Assembly (NCBI GenBank): GCA_029555885.1 | Contig: JAKPQT010000276.1 | Coordinates: 1 to 15,353 of the forward strand | Direction of reading: 5' to 3' | From: Chloroflexota bacterium | GTDB lineage: Bacteria > Chloroflexota > Anaerolineae > CG2-30-64-16 | Length of the DNA stretch: 15,353 nucleotides | Shown: in pieces, positions 9,201-13,906 of the stretch | How positions within the stretch are numbered: the stretch's first letter is position 1 | Layout: every line of letters starts with the position of its first letter | Program-made: the position numbers and the translations under genes | Notes under the pieces: model-generated | Databases searched by the model: none | Told to the model about the DNA's origin: nothing | Seen by the model: the letters and a program-made list of their open reading frames with translations, nothing else

Positions 9201-10683
9201 ACTGCTGGCAGATCCCGACAAGGGCATTGACCGGTTCCTGCAAGACGTGGACGACATCTACATCTACTTCCAGACGTATGCGTACGCAGGTACGGCAGCC
9301 GCGGCAGACGCGGGAGTCGAAGAGCAGGGTCTTGGGCAAGTGCAAGACCTGTCCGCACAGCCGCAACAGGCAGCCGACGTCTCTGCTCTGACGGCCGCGG
9401 ACCCGAAGGCCATGCCCCAGCCGGATGCGCTGTTCTACGGCGTGGCGCTGCGCGATGGCGCGGCCATGGAAAGCGGGACGTTGACGGCTATTCTGCCGAG
9501 GGGCGGAGTGGTTACGACCGAGATCGCACCCATCACGGGCACAGGCTACAACTACATGCTGGCAGTGCCGCTCAGCTACTACGACCCGGGCGTCACCCCC
9601 ACAGCGGTTGACACAGCCCGCCTTGCGGAGACGATCAGCTTCACTGTCAACGGCGTGCCCGCGGTGCTGCGCGACGCGAACGGCGTCAGTTACCAGGCCT
9701 ACCGGATCGACGACACCGGCAGCGGTTATGTCGTGACGGTGGATGTCAGCGGCCCCGGCAGCTACCCACTGGGCGACGTGAACGTGAGCGGCCGCCGCGA
9801 CTCCGCGGATGCCCTGCTGGTGCTGAAGTATGACGTCGGGCTGACGCTCGGCGTGACCACCTGGCCGCCCGGGCCGGGCACCGTGTATCTGCCGCTGTGC
9901 GACGTCACACAGGATGGCCGCTGCAACTCGACAGACGCGCTCCGCATCCTGATGTGCGACGTCGCGCTGGCAAGTTGTCCGGCGGCCGGGCCTGCGGCAG
10001 CCGTGGCTGACCCGGCGCTGGACACTGCACAGCTGGCTTTCTTCCGGCTCGAACAGCAGCCTGACGGCAACGAGTGGGTGGTGCGCGTGGTGGCGGAGTC
10101 ACCGTATGCGCCGCTGGGAGCCACGGTCCTCAACCTGACCTATGACCCGACCCGTGTCGCGGTCGTGAGCTGCAGCGACAACCCAGTCGGGCGACTTGAT
10201 CTGGCAGCGTGCAACCCGGACTATGCGGAGAACACGGTCCGATACACCGGCATCACAACCGGCGGTATCGTGGAAGCGGCTCTGCTGGCCGAAGTGCGCT
10301 TCCAGGTGTTGGACCCAGCGTTGGCAGAGCAACTCTCACAGGGCGTCCCGCTGGCCGAGCTGGCCGTGGAGGCCGCCTTCGACGTGGACCTGAACGCCCT
10401 GCGGCCCGAGCTCACCGTGCCAGGTGATGACGAGCCGGCGACACCGAAGCCCATCTACCTGCCGCTCATCGTCACCGGGTCGATAGCTTCACCGGAGCCC
10501 ACGAGCGTGCCCGAGTTCATCCCGGAGAACACGTTGCCTCCGCTGGCGCCGGAACCGATCGTCGAACCCGAACCGGCTGCGCCGGTGGACGAGTCGATGA
10601 CCGAACCCGAAACTTTGCCGACGACGGAAACTCCGGCCAGTGAACCTGAGCCGACGGAGCCGCCGGCGGTCGAGTCGGAATAG
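1..10683 (+). CDS. Giant secreted multidomain protein (beta-helix, PKD, conserved giant-protein core, dockerin, cohesin-like), 5' partial
   Basis: The frame is open from base 1 to TAG at 10681-10683, 3560 residues. The first residues are already the end of a choice-of-anchor Q module and there is no signal peptide, so the gene starts upstream and the ATG at base 1 is internal. Visible order: Q-module end (1-67); beta-helix Q module with two cupredoxin-like inserts (about 180-632); conserved giant-protein core (about 640-3097) with a half cohesin-like sandwich and PKD domain (about 1090-1240), an EF-hand-type loop (2119-2130), helical arms (about 2325-2388 and 2515-2790) and a beta-rich end; linker; small beta domain (about 3143-3255); dockerin (3259-3326); cohesin-like module (about 3340-3465); YLPLI motif and Pro/Glu tail. 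The core resembles, from memory, giant proteins of Planctomycetes, Verrucomicrobia and marine proteobacteria whose function is unknown. The role is probably extracellular or cell-surface structural or adhesive. No catalytic residues are recognised. Confidence 0.93.
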   Translation: MSGSIGGDPQLAALRDNGGATLSYAIKSTSPAINMGYTGAPNCTGQVDQRGHTRPTGSACDLGAYEYGPRTLTVDAAALADPAALLFGDLQSALDAAMTGDVIEMRAGIYTGNFTAYRDVAIRHAGVQVSKLSPELGYDLRAIVQASLRTPQEQHALGTGGTFAGTTLTVQGYAPTGTSFEPNGQVAVSLQGLTIRHGTGELGGGIHNLGRLTIDGSTIERNAATGETGADGRGGGIYNAGDLTVTRSTISGNQAEQYGGALYNASPGAAMPVTATVTASTIAYNRAIRLPDQYVVSVRSNGLTPEKLDIISGDEVRFETQDSQAHTMEVQSVADLISCKPATIEVPRSGLGLSMPLICTTSATAPFTGTVTIRDPEFQQTLTLTVSAASATPDGASLFQTGKSNTRLDSSIIYSSGTARPCGRFADDSQATVLPQGTNLFGNEEPYADNNTAYGLCALLTGDYPITEPHLGPLQDNNAIDFAASTVSGYTHSHALLPESPAIDALNVTACGAVTAAINLDTVTQASPGSLSVRAGDIVKWSSTSSRTVMIDDGKYNERLLKVPAGQTPVAMQVNQPGTLRYRVYNAASAEQGYGSITIAARPDRGTDQRGFALPQRGTNLSYKCDIGAYEFAAWVVGQPLPRPPSISGSSLPRWTIDGEDATGYHAWSPAPMLDYAIRPTRPAIGGAAMETVEVAWSSGTAQAAVTQSGIVVWPDQPQLHVGGAAVNLSHSAITDGFNVAPGTARAYEGYEPVTELAGAIIDGTVFSRTELHAADGDPEEGDSYSVVHLSKSTQSSGSLKVLVIKTLDWNTPGILDLRDRVTADGYSQTDCVIGRELSYPAFNDKTDEAFTLPGHADPEKRSGWILYGVAYDGVATSAELTTAQNTVDNLIPPAHVQEIRNGPIIPVLERAPAEGETDTRTEDDLRVAWYQTDSRNVAWPTKAVAYHCRWPVDAQTPKIVIASELGSEIANQAVLNTRQFVAPTVYHQVDPALPGYSPNHEHALLASSNLGNTQPAFYALRTDLLNRNTNAAHWRSYALLKYRDARQENRTQIAVYRVLLTENAPNLNYARVPGAIGLTSVDLPGGPTAGTLTLRVGTALFGGNTTATVPVEALNGVGLHAAYVEVDYDEVNLEPVKCAPNVNRFVERPYRPQVAADDNILVGHVVHLRVTTDAGSDLRYRWDFGDGTVQYDDRVVSHVYGAADSDLTTVDFIDPYHVTVEVSSGLLDTIVSAGIDVHILATQTAPPILLEPEDLTAQTGCRITAGGNILLDLVTRSKHGLTADSRLADLTFKKKAAFTSGTASVAVTTASAPKGPDYSELTYGLGAGLPVYAPTPMRGLLDIQPCAETQANTEDTPFWKDWKGMLWARAAGDMTVKYFYPLQRGFYLSDAYAEDLGLVDPETNGILTEEERIGKCVPWLDSLSSYPPESEVTYEDYSGEEQTRNVYPVSYHVRWPELPALLNVGETVFQRAKGGVSAVGSQVAVTRIYDDLAESTWDNAAEAIAMDPAGVTRSVAQLIDPMAEVQVELPVWIEGQPGLPTDITTQRLLMGGGIALTGNADDPNLALPFALRSRIVYRDTAVDIDGDDAANGTLVFKGYYDGTSPQYIKGDPLLLLNVMSDSDKQRLLDLCPSETDECTAYQEAIENLYWKTWNPRDLDLCRNTAGYLPGSNAAPAVDIGAPDAALSVNCPNYPTYFRDGEPDHALLIAVQDTPSLDLLNEDGEPYAGGEEADGVADTPDGIPEPFEGLGKGKALTAGNAAGTGYITLAYNNDSSLGGLPVSLQVIKVECARNAAGEESPYRGNLLVIKSDNLFDEKLTIRHTGDFGGRPDNFEFEWWIAAVDDTAVSPILAPPSYPWQPWTAPEKGSTTLGPQITIEGANPTTLRDNWVIVRYKNKTCPVCGNQYTYSAFAGDPSAKPSELRAQLAEGWIKRVTNALNPFDTRVDDFVSAPTNTTVDMVRQAGPRYEGPVAMTNDPETLNNMGLIEAYQTVLDRGRDLSIDANVNDQGANAALLNVTSRIASLYMLLANDAYMDALDPTIGLGTSSSLGVRAPAVFAFANQFRADQFGLIDEELALLRGRDETLGGVAAAPTYNRLTWNFTNGDGEVAYVMNYNIKDINQDGFVNEADAAIMYPQGHGDAWGHFLTALTKYYELLRHQNYTWVPRAEPISVAGAPVVADYYDERRFATAAAEKARMGAEIVDLTYRKYYADPSSQKYVDTQTDPSDNTARAWGVADWAERAGQGAYFDWVVANAIIPPVDDRYTDLRKIDRTTVLDISEIANQYAAIEAKLDNADNLANPLGLTGDAVLFDLDPALTKTTPTTEGLTHFEQVYQRSLSSLSNALKLYDYANEVKLQQRQAQDQLRDFSLSIMDEDRARVNELIEIFGYPYDADIGVNGTYPTGYDGPDIYNYDLIDRTEITDSEMRCSEQEIAAGECPTETASYVLEFAPMECLGNYVTTLTGYVYGQPFAVEDVCKSVMPTENLVLDYTVGIGLDAGFGRYKPLSWSDSSARKAWGEIQRKMWGVYDAKTEYETAAVAYNNHVEALEEHYKAMKDRAEYLRTKNSLDAATKATLLALDETMHGIDIGKSIYDIIKTSIYDKSWATAMGQPFVVGIDNDMGFMARLTAMMAGFAFKDAMDTLESQLSLTKSILEGTKEAIETAAAIGMFDEDADMELKQMGYEMNGLLREERMLRLSLYLAVDNYYGAFDDYKAEVQLGFRKLQDLIRLRKRWAGQIAEQRYGDMAYRMYQNDALLKYRQQFDLAQTYVYLTAAAYDYETNLRGEDPAAGGKFLRDIVATRSLGELRWTTGPWDVEPIVGSGGLAEPLGKMRDNFVVLKGQMGFNNPQAEANRFSLRHELFRLRDESDAAWRQTLARYYTPNIYGEPVVAELAKRPYGSIGPEPGLVIPFGSTITRRLNYFGNPLGPGDSAYSATQFATKIANVGIWFEGYDTSRLSRTPRVYLLPGGQDVIRPRNTEGVLRYWNVTEQLLPVPYPITRADMQNPKWIPSIDGLQGQFLKVKPYADMRAYPYTADFEPTELNTDTRLIGRSVWNSKWVLVIPGATLLADPDKGIDRFLQDVDDIYIYFQTYAYAGTAAAADAGVEEQGLGQVQDLSAQPQQAADVSALTAADPKAMPQPDALFYGVALRDGAAMESGTLTAILPRGGVVTTEIAPITGTGYNYMLAVPLSYYDPGVTPTAVDTARLAETISFTVNGVPAVLRDANGVSYQAYRIDDTGSGYVVTVDVSGPGSYPLGDVNVSGRRDSADALLVLKYDVGLTLGVTTWPPGPGTVYLPLCDVTQDGRCNSTDALRILMCDVALASCPAAGPAAAVADPALDTAQLAFFRLEQQPDGNEWVVRVVAESPYAPLGATVLNLTYDPTRVAVVSCSDNPVGRLDLAACNPDYAENTVRYTGITTGGIVEAALLAEVRFQVLDPALAEQLSQGVPLAELAVEAAFDVDLNALRPELTVPGDDEPATPKPIYLPLIVTGSIASPEPTSVPEFIPENTLPPLAPEPIVEPEPAAPVDESMTEPETLPTTETPASEPEPTEPPAVESE
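868..1170 (+). other. Cupredoxin-like insert 1, copper site degenerate
   Basis: Residues about 290-390 read YVVSVRSNG, then LDIISGDEVRFE (308-319), AHTMEV (325-330), and a closing strand with Cys359 and GTVTIRD (369-375). This is the plastocyanin-type plan 'G-D-x-V-x-F ... x-H-T ... C ... G-T-I-T-V'. His326 and Cys359 are in the expected places, but the second His and the Met after the Cys are missing (TTSATAPF follows). Copper binding is therefore unlikely. Confidence 0.55.
1543..1803 (+). other. Cupredoxin-like insert 2, no copper ligands
   Basis: Residues about 515-601 contain SLSVRAGDIVKWSS (530-543), RTVMIDDG, KVPAGQT, NQPGTLRYRVYN and a closing GSITIA (595-600). This matches the cupredoxin strand order but has no His or Cys ligand: the His position is Ser/Arg and the Cys position is Tyr or Val. 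It sits between Cys511 and DQRG 608-611 of the choice-of-anchor Q signature, so it looks like a domain inserted in a loop. Confidence 0.5.
3256..3720 (+). other. Half cohesin-like sandwich followed by a PKD domain
   Basis: Residues about 1090-1140 (LTLRVGTALFGG..TATVPVEALNGVGLHAAYVEVDYDEVNLEPVKC) read like the first strands of the cohesin-like modules seen elsewhere in this window, ending in a Cys. The second half of such a module is missing. Residues about 1158-1240 are a PKD domain with RWDFGDG (1182-1188) and VSHVYG (1197-1202). PKD domains are Ig-like spacers and binding modules in surface proteins. Confidence 0.7.
5743..6960 (+). other. Conserved giant-protein core with embedded EF-hand / dockerin-type calcium loop
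   Basis: Residues about 1921-2320 contain blocks I recognise from giant bacterial proteins of unknown function: LAEGWIKRV..LNPFDTRV (1928-1946), GLIEAYQTVLDRGRDLSID, ELALLRGRDE, NRLTWNF and YPQGHGDAWGHFLTAL (2135-2150), then GQGAYFDWVVANAI. Between the blocks, D2119-x-N2121-x-D2123-G-x-x-N2127-x-x-D2130 fits the consensus of an EF-hand/dockerin calcium loop. Just before this region is a single CPVC pair (Cys1900, Cys1903). Homology is recalled from memory, not searched. Confidence 0.65.
6973..8370 (+). other. Long alpha-helical arms with a cysteine-bearing insert
   Basis: Residues about 2325-2388 and 2515-2790 are rich in Leu, Ala, Glu, Lys and Gln, with few Pro or Gly, and read as long helices or coiled coils (for example NALKLYDYANEVKLQQRQAQ; LEEHYKAMKDRAEYL). 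The section between (about 2389-2514) contains IFGYPYDADIG and YPTGYDGPDIY, and four cysteines (2429, 2439, 2455, 2478) that could form disulfides, consistent with export. A hydrophobic stretch, MARLTAMMAGFAF (2625-2637), lies in the second helical section. Confidence 0.6.
8431..9291 (+). other. Beta-rich end of the conserved giant-protein core
   Basis: Residues about 2811-3097 include RFSLRHELFRLRDE, GLVIPFGSTITRRLNYFGNP, GDSAYSATQFATKIANVGIW, TPRVYLLPGGQDVIR, LLPVPYPI, LIGRSVWNSKW (3049-3059) and IYIYFQTYAYAG (3086-3097). From memory these blocks recur, in this order, at the end of the giant-protein core in other phyla. A low-complexity Ala/Gln/Asp linker follows (about 3098-3142). Function is unknown. 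Confidence 0.6.
9772..9978 (+). other. Type I dockerin-like domain (two calcium loops)
   Basis: Two duplicated loops fit the dockerin pattern. Loop 1 has D3259-x-N3261-x-S3263-G-x-x-D3267-x-x-D3270 followed by ALLVLKYDVGL. Loop 2 has D3301-x-T3303-x-D3305-G-x-x-N3309-x-x-D3312 followed by ALRILMCDVAL. The repeat ends in SCP, as often seen in Chloroflexota and actinobacterial dockerins. Type I dockerins bind cohesin modules with calcium. Loop 1 has Ser at the fifth position, a tolerated change. Confidence 0.82.
10021..10410 (+). other. C-terminal cohesin-like module of the giant protein
   Basis: Residues about 3341-3470 show the same plan as the five modules of the next gene: a strand, LGATVLNLTYDPTRVAVVSC (Cys3390), a short loop to Cys3404, NTVRYTGI, then AALLAEVRFQVLD. 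The Cys pair after 'YDP..V..V' is a shared feature and probably forms a disulfide. It directly follows the dockerin, so this protein carries both halves of a cohesin-dockerin pair. Confidence 0.68.
10438..10680 (+). other. YLPLI motif and Pro/Glu-rich C-terminal tail
   Basis: PKPIYLPLIV (about 3482-3491) is a motif often seen near the C-terminus of exported Chloroflexota proteins (from memory). The last 65 or so residues are mainly Pro, Glu, Thr, Ser and Ala and end in VESE. There is no LPxTG, no PEP-CTERM and no transmembrane segment after it. The tail is strongly acidic and probably extended; how the protein is retained, if at all, is not evident. Confidence 0.6.
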
Positions 10684-10698
10684 CGAATACGCCGCAAC

Positions 10699-10706
10699 AG
10701 GGGGAG
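10699..10706 (+). promoter_or_regulatory. Ribosome binding site of the multi-cohesin gene
   Basis: AGGGGGAG lies 4 bases before the ATG at 10711 and 10 bases before a second in-frame ATG at 10717. Either start could be used; 10711 is preferred because it is the nearer and first. The site is in the 27-bp gap after the giant gene, so the two genes are probably co-transcribed. Confidence 0.7.
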
Positions 10707-10710
10707 CACG

Positions 10711-13700
10711 ATGACAATGCCTGCCGCACCACAAGGGAACCTGAACCGGAGAGGCAGCACGCTGACCGGCGTGCCCGGCATCGCACCCATCATCGCGCTC
10801 TTCACTGCGCTGGTCGCCGTGCTCCTCCTGATTGTCCCATCCGCCGCGTCGCGTCCCACCGCAGAGCCGGAGGCGACCTACCAAGTGGTGCTCTCGGTGG
10901 GTGCGACGCCCTATGCCTACGATCTGCGGCAGGGCAGCAGCCTGACGCTGCCCATTGCCGTAAATGTCACAGGCGCGCTGCCGCTGGCTTCCTTATCTGC
11001 GCTGCTACAGTACAACCCCACCGAGCTGCGCCCGACGGCCTGTATTGCGCGTCCCGGCGGGCCGGGCGGCTACTGCAATGCAACCTACGACACGACGAAC
11101 GGTCTCATCCGGTTCAACGTCCTGGCCGGTACTGGAATCATGGGGGATGCAACCCTGTTCGATGTCACCTTCGAGACGGCCACAAGCCCCAAAATCAACC
11201 AGTCCAACCCGGTGACGCCGCTCATCGAAAGCGTGACCGATGCGCAGGGCAACACCATGACCTCCCAGGCCATCGGCAGCACGATCCGGGTCCTGAAGCC
11301 AGTTGCCACGGGCACCGTCGTGTACGTGGGTCCACCAGAGCAATCAAAGTCCTTCGAAGTCACCCGCGGGCTGACCACGACGGTGCCCATCTGGGTCACC
11401 GGCGTCACGGGCCTCGGCTCGGCCACGTTCTCGCTGGCCTTCAACCCGGCCGTCGTACGCCCGCTCGCCTGCCGACCCATTACGACAAACGATGGCAGCG
11501 CGTTCGGCACCTGCGCGCTCCACGACGACCACGTGGCTGCCAACCTGCTTTCGGCTGCCGGCATCTCCGGATCGCTGGTGGCGTTCGAAGTGGATTTCAC
11601 GGCTGCGGGCAGCGGCAGCAGCCCCCTGAACCTGACCATCGAGGCATTCAGCACGCCGTCCGGCGTGCCGATACCGGTGCGCATCATCAACCAGTCCATC
11701 GACGTGCTGTCGGATCCGGGCCCCGCGCTCCCGCTTCTCCGCCTCGAGCCGGCCACACAGAACCTTTACGGCGATGCGCGCGTGAGTGTGCATGTCTTCC
11801 TGGATAGAGGCACGGAACTGGCAGCAGGGAGCTGGGGCGTCCGCTACGACCAGAACGTGGTGCTGGTCGAGACCTGCCAGTTTGCGGCCGGACTGTCCAA
11901 CGCTGTCTGCAACGCAACGGGTGAGCCGGGCCTCGTGCGTCTAACGGTGCTCGCCAGCGAGCCTCTGGCCGCTACGACCGACATCGCAACGCTGACCTTC
12001 CGCCGCCACCCTGAGGCGCATGGCGGCCTTAGCTCAGTGCTCCAGTTCGAAGTCTTCAACTTCGCGAACCTCGCCGGCGAATTGATGCCTTACAGTACGA
12101 TGGGCGGGCAAATTCAGTTATTTGGGGAACTCGAAGGCGGCGCACAGGTGCTCCTGGGGTTTGCCGGCGCGCCTGCCGGAGGATATTCGCTGCCCGCAGG
12201 CGCCAGCCTCGATCTGCCAATCACCTTGAGCGGGATTGCGCCGGACAAAGCCATCGGCAGCCTGAGCGGCACGGTGCGCTACAACCCCGCTGTGCTGCGG
12301 CCGACGCGCTGCCTGCGGGCGGCCGCGGACCTGGCGTTCATGGGCTACTGCAACGCACAGCATGACTTGGCCGCAGGGATCGTGCGCTTCAACCTGGTCT
12401 CAGCCGGGGGGCTGTCCGGCGCAGTGACACCTTTCACCCTGACCTTCGAGGCGACTTCCAGCGCGGGCGCAGGGAAATCCAGCCCGTTGGACCTGAACCT
12501 GGATGCCATCACCGGCCCCCTTGGCGAGCCGCGTACCTGGCAGGCCAATGACAGCTCGGTGCTCGTCGGCTCTCCGATTGCGGCGCCCCGCATCCTCATC
12601 GGCCCGCCGGCGGGCAGCGGGCTCTACATCTTCGGACGGGGGACCACGCAGACAGTGCCGGTGTGGATCGAGGGAGTGACCAGCCTGGGAGCCGCCAGCA
12701 TCACGTTTCGCTTCGACCCGGCGGTGGTAAAGGCGGTCGGCTGCCGGCTGCGCACCGATCTGATCCCCGGGGCCACGGGAGGGTTCTGCTTCATCGCACC
12801 CGATACGGGGACCATTCGCGCCAACCTGCTGGCACAGCAAGGCTTCAGCGGCACGGGGCAATTCCTCGAGATCGACTTCACGGCAGCCAGCCTCGCCTGC
12901 GACATCAAGACCGCGCTGACGATCAACGTCGAAAACTTCGTCTCGACAGCCGAAGCCCCCATCGCCTCTACGGCGCGGCACGGCGAGCTGCGCGTGCCGT
13001 GTGTTGCCCCCGCCACACCCACGGCGTCGCCTACGGCAACTTACACGCCGGTCCCGACCGTAACGTCCACGCCGACGGCGTCGCCCACGGCCAGTTCCAC
13101 ACCGACGGCCACAGCCACGCCGACGGAGACCGGCACCCCGACTTTCACGCCGACCATAACGAACACCCCGACGGAGACGCTGACGCCGACGGCCACCGCC
13201 ACCGCAACGGAAACCGGCATACCTACTGAGACGTCGACCGTAACACTGACACCTACCGAAACGCCGGTCCCGACACATACCGAGACGCCGACAACCACCT
13301 TGACTCCGACCGAAACACCGATACCCACGGAGACCGCGACGGCTACGGCCACAGCAACCGCGACAGCAACTGCGACCGCCACCCCGACCGCAACGGCAAC
13401 GCCCGTCAGCGCCGTTCACATTGGCGATCTGGATGCGACAGTCGTTGTGGGCAAGAAGGACTGGCAGGCCAACGTCACGGTCCTGGTGCACAACCAAACG
13501 CATCAGACGGTAGGGAGCGCAACGGTCTCGGGTGAGTTCAGCAATGCGCCCGGTGTCATCCGTACCTGCAAGACCGGCCCGGCAGGCACATGCACGGTGA
13601 CTGCCACTAAGCTGCCGCTGTCGCTCACCGAAGTGACATTCACAGTCACCAAGATCACGCACGCGACCTTGCCCTACGATGCCTCAGCCAATCATGACCC

Positions 13701-13821
13701 CGACGGCGACAGCAATGGGACGAGCATCATCATCAATCAGACGACGCTGGCCCAGCCGTCCTGGCTTGCGCGCCTGGAGGCGTTCTTCGAGGGGATTGTG
13801 GCCTTGCTCTTGAGGAAGTGA
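10711..13821 (+). CDS. Secreted multi-cohesin-like protein with Thr-Pro linker and Ig-like C-terminal domain
   Basis: This is a 1036-residue protein ending in TGA at 13819. The N-terminus has a basic n-region (N-R-R), a hydrophobic segment (about 21-43: [18 protein letters not shown]) and a possible signal-peptidase site near PSAAS (43-47). Five cohesin-like modules follow (about 56-196, 197-336, 337-474, 475-620, 621-762), each with a 'Y/F-N/D-P..V/L..' strand then a Cys pair: 111/122, 254/268, 389/400, 534/547, 678/693. A Thr/Pro/Ala linker (about 767-899) leads to an Ig-like domain (about 902-1010) with Cys953/Cys961 and an Asp-rich loop (996-1002), then a hydrophobic-basic end (1017-1036). 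Cohesins bind dockerins, so a scaffold role for the upstream dockerin protein is the simplest inference. It is shorter than cellulosomal scaffoldins and no carbohydrate-binding module is recognised. Module identity is by pattern, not by search. Confidence 0.93.
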   Translation: MTMPAAPQGNLNRRGSTLTGVPGIAPIIALFTALVAVLLLIVPSAASRPTAEPEATYQVVLSVGATPYAYDLRQGSSLTLPIAVNVTGALPLASLSALLQYNPTELRPTACIARPGGPGGYCNATYDTTNGLIRFNVLAGTGIMGDATLFDVTFETATSPKINQSNPVTPLIESVTDAQGNTMTSQAIGSTIRVLKPVATGTVVYVGPPEQSKSFEVTRGLTTTVPIWVTGVTGLGSATFSLAFNPAVVRPLACRPITTNDGSAFGTCALHDDHVAANLLSAAGISGSLVAFEVDFTAAGSGSSPLNLTIEAFSTPSGVPIPVRIINQSIDVLSDPGPALPLLRLEPATQNLYGDARVSVHVFLDRGTELAAGSWGVRYDQNVVLVETCQFAAGLSNAVCNATGEPGLVRLTVLASEPLAATTDIATLTFRRHPEAHGGLSSVLQFEVFNFANLAGELMPYSTMGGQIQLFGELEGGAQVLLGFAGAPAGGYSLPAGASLDLPITLSGIAPDKAIGSLSGTVRYNPAVLRPTRCLRAAADLAFMGYCNAQHDLAAGIVRFNLVSAGGLSGAVTPFTLTFEATSSAGAGKSSPLDLNLDAITGPLGEPRTWQANDSSVLVGSPIAAPRILIGPPAGSGLYIFGRGTTQTVPVWIEGVTSLGAASITFRFDPAVVKAVGCRLRTDLIPGATGGFCFIAPDTGTIRANLLAQQGFSGTGQFLEIDFTAASLACDIKTALTINVENFVSTAEAPIASTARHGELRVPCVAPATPTASPTATYTPVPTVTSTPTASPTASSTPTATATPTETGTPTFTPTITNTPTETLTPTATATATETGIPTETSTVTLTPTETPVPTHTETPTTTLTPTETPIPTETATATATATATATATATPTATATPVSAVHIGDLDATVVVGKKDWQANVTVLVHNQTHQTVGSATVSGEFSNAPGVIRTCKTGPAGTCTVTATKLPLSLTEVTFTVTKITHATLPYDASANHDPDGDSNGTSIIINQTTLAQPSWLARLEAFFEGIVALLLRK
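10876..12996 (+). other. Array of five tandem cohesin-like modules (A-E)
   Basis: Each unit of about 140 residues opens with a V-x-x-G type strand and 'S/T-L-x-x-P-I/V' and runs through a strand of the type [15 protein letters not shown] short loop to a second Cys follows, then 'G-x-I/V-R-F/A-N-L/V-L', 'F-D/E-V-T/D-F', and a closing strand. Modules A and D share LRPT-x-C and GYCNA. Modules B and E share GPP, a TTxTVP-I/V-W strand, NLL and FTAA. Module C is the most divergent and lacks the 'VP-I/V' opening. Confidence 0.7.
13009..13407 (+). repeat. Thr-Pro / Thr-Ala low-complexity linker
   Basis: Residues about 767-899 are almost only Thr, Pro, Ala, Ser and Glu, in units such as TPTE, TPTA and, near the end, an uninterrupted (TA)n run at about 874-890. 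Such linkers are common in exported Chloroflexota proteins and are probably O-glycosylated, wall-spanning stalks. At DNA level it is a degenerate ACN-CCN / ACN-GCN repeat, which makes long misleading open frames on the other strand and is prone to length change. Confidence 0.9.
13414..13740 (+). other. Ig-like C-terminal domain with Asp-rich loop
   Basis: Residues about 902-1010 begin [10 protein letters not shown] and contain [23 protein letters not shown], a Cys953/Cys961 pair around [24 protein letters not shown] and [13 protein letters not shown] (994-1006). This pattern (VHxGDLD ... VTHATLxYD ... DPDGDSNGT) recurs, from memory, at the end of many exported bacterial proteins. The D996-x-D998-x-D1000-x-N1002 loop looks calcium-binding. 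Its role is unknown, possibly surface attachment or folding. Confidence 0.65.
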
Positions 13822-13823
13822 AA

Positions 13824-13843
13824 GGCCGGCGAGTGCGCCGGCC
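13824..13843. terminator. GC-rich hairpin after the multi-cohesin gene
   Basis: GGCCGGCG (13824-13831) and CGCCGGCC (13836-13843) form a perfect 8-bp stem with a 4-base AGTG loop, starting 3 bases after the stop codon. No T-run follows on either strand, so it is at best a non-canonical terminator or a transcript 3'-end stabiliser. Confidence 0.6.
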
Positions 13844-13851
13844 TGCAAGAT

Positions 13852-13896
13852 AACGGGCGGTCATGCGGCACCGGGGCAGTCGCACGGCCGCCCGTT
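13852..13896. terminator. Second inverted repeat between the convergent genes
   Basis: AACGGGCGG (13852-13860) and CCGCCCGTT (13888-13896) are perfect 9-bp inverted copies separated by 27 bases. Read on the minus strand, downstream of the DUF2207 stop, the stem is followed by ATCTTG, a weak T-containing tail. It may end transcription of that gene. The long loop makes it less certain than the first hairpin. Confidence 0.45.
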
Positions 13897-13906
13897 GTCG
13901 CGTCCG

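Noticed and set aside
10438..10683. LPxTG or PEP-CTERM sorting signal at the end of the giant protein
   Set aside because: The tail is Pro/Glu-rich and acidic to the last residue, with no sorting motif, hydrophobic segment or basic end.
13041..13382. Minus-strand frame encoding a Val-Ala/Val-Ser-Val repeat
   Set aside because: It is the antisense reading of the Thr-Pro/Thr-Ala linker, not a gene.
13009..13407. Repeat region considered as a CRISPR or satellite array
   Set aside because: There are no uniform repeats with unique spacers. The periodicity is codon-level and in frame, coding a Thr/Pro/Ala linker.
12400..13662. 420-codon minus-strand frame, very Arg/Gly-rich
   Set aside because: It is the complement of the cohesin modules and Thr-Pro linker. 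The Arg/Gly bias comes from reading that repeat in another frame.
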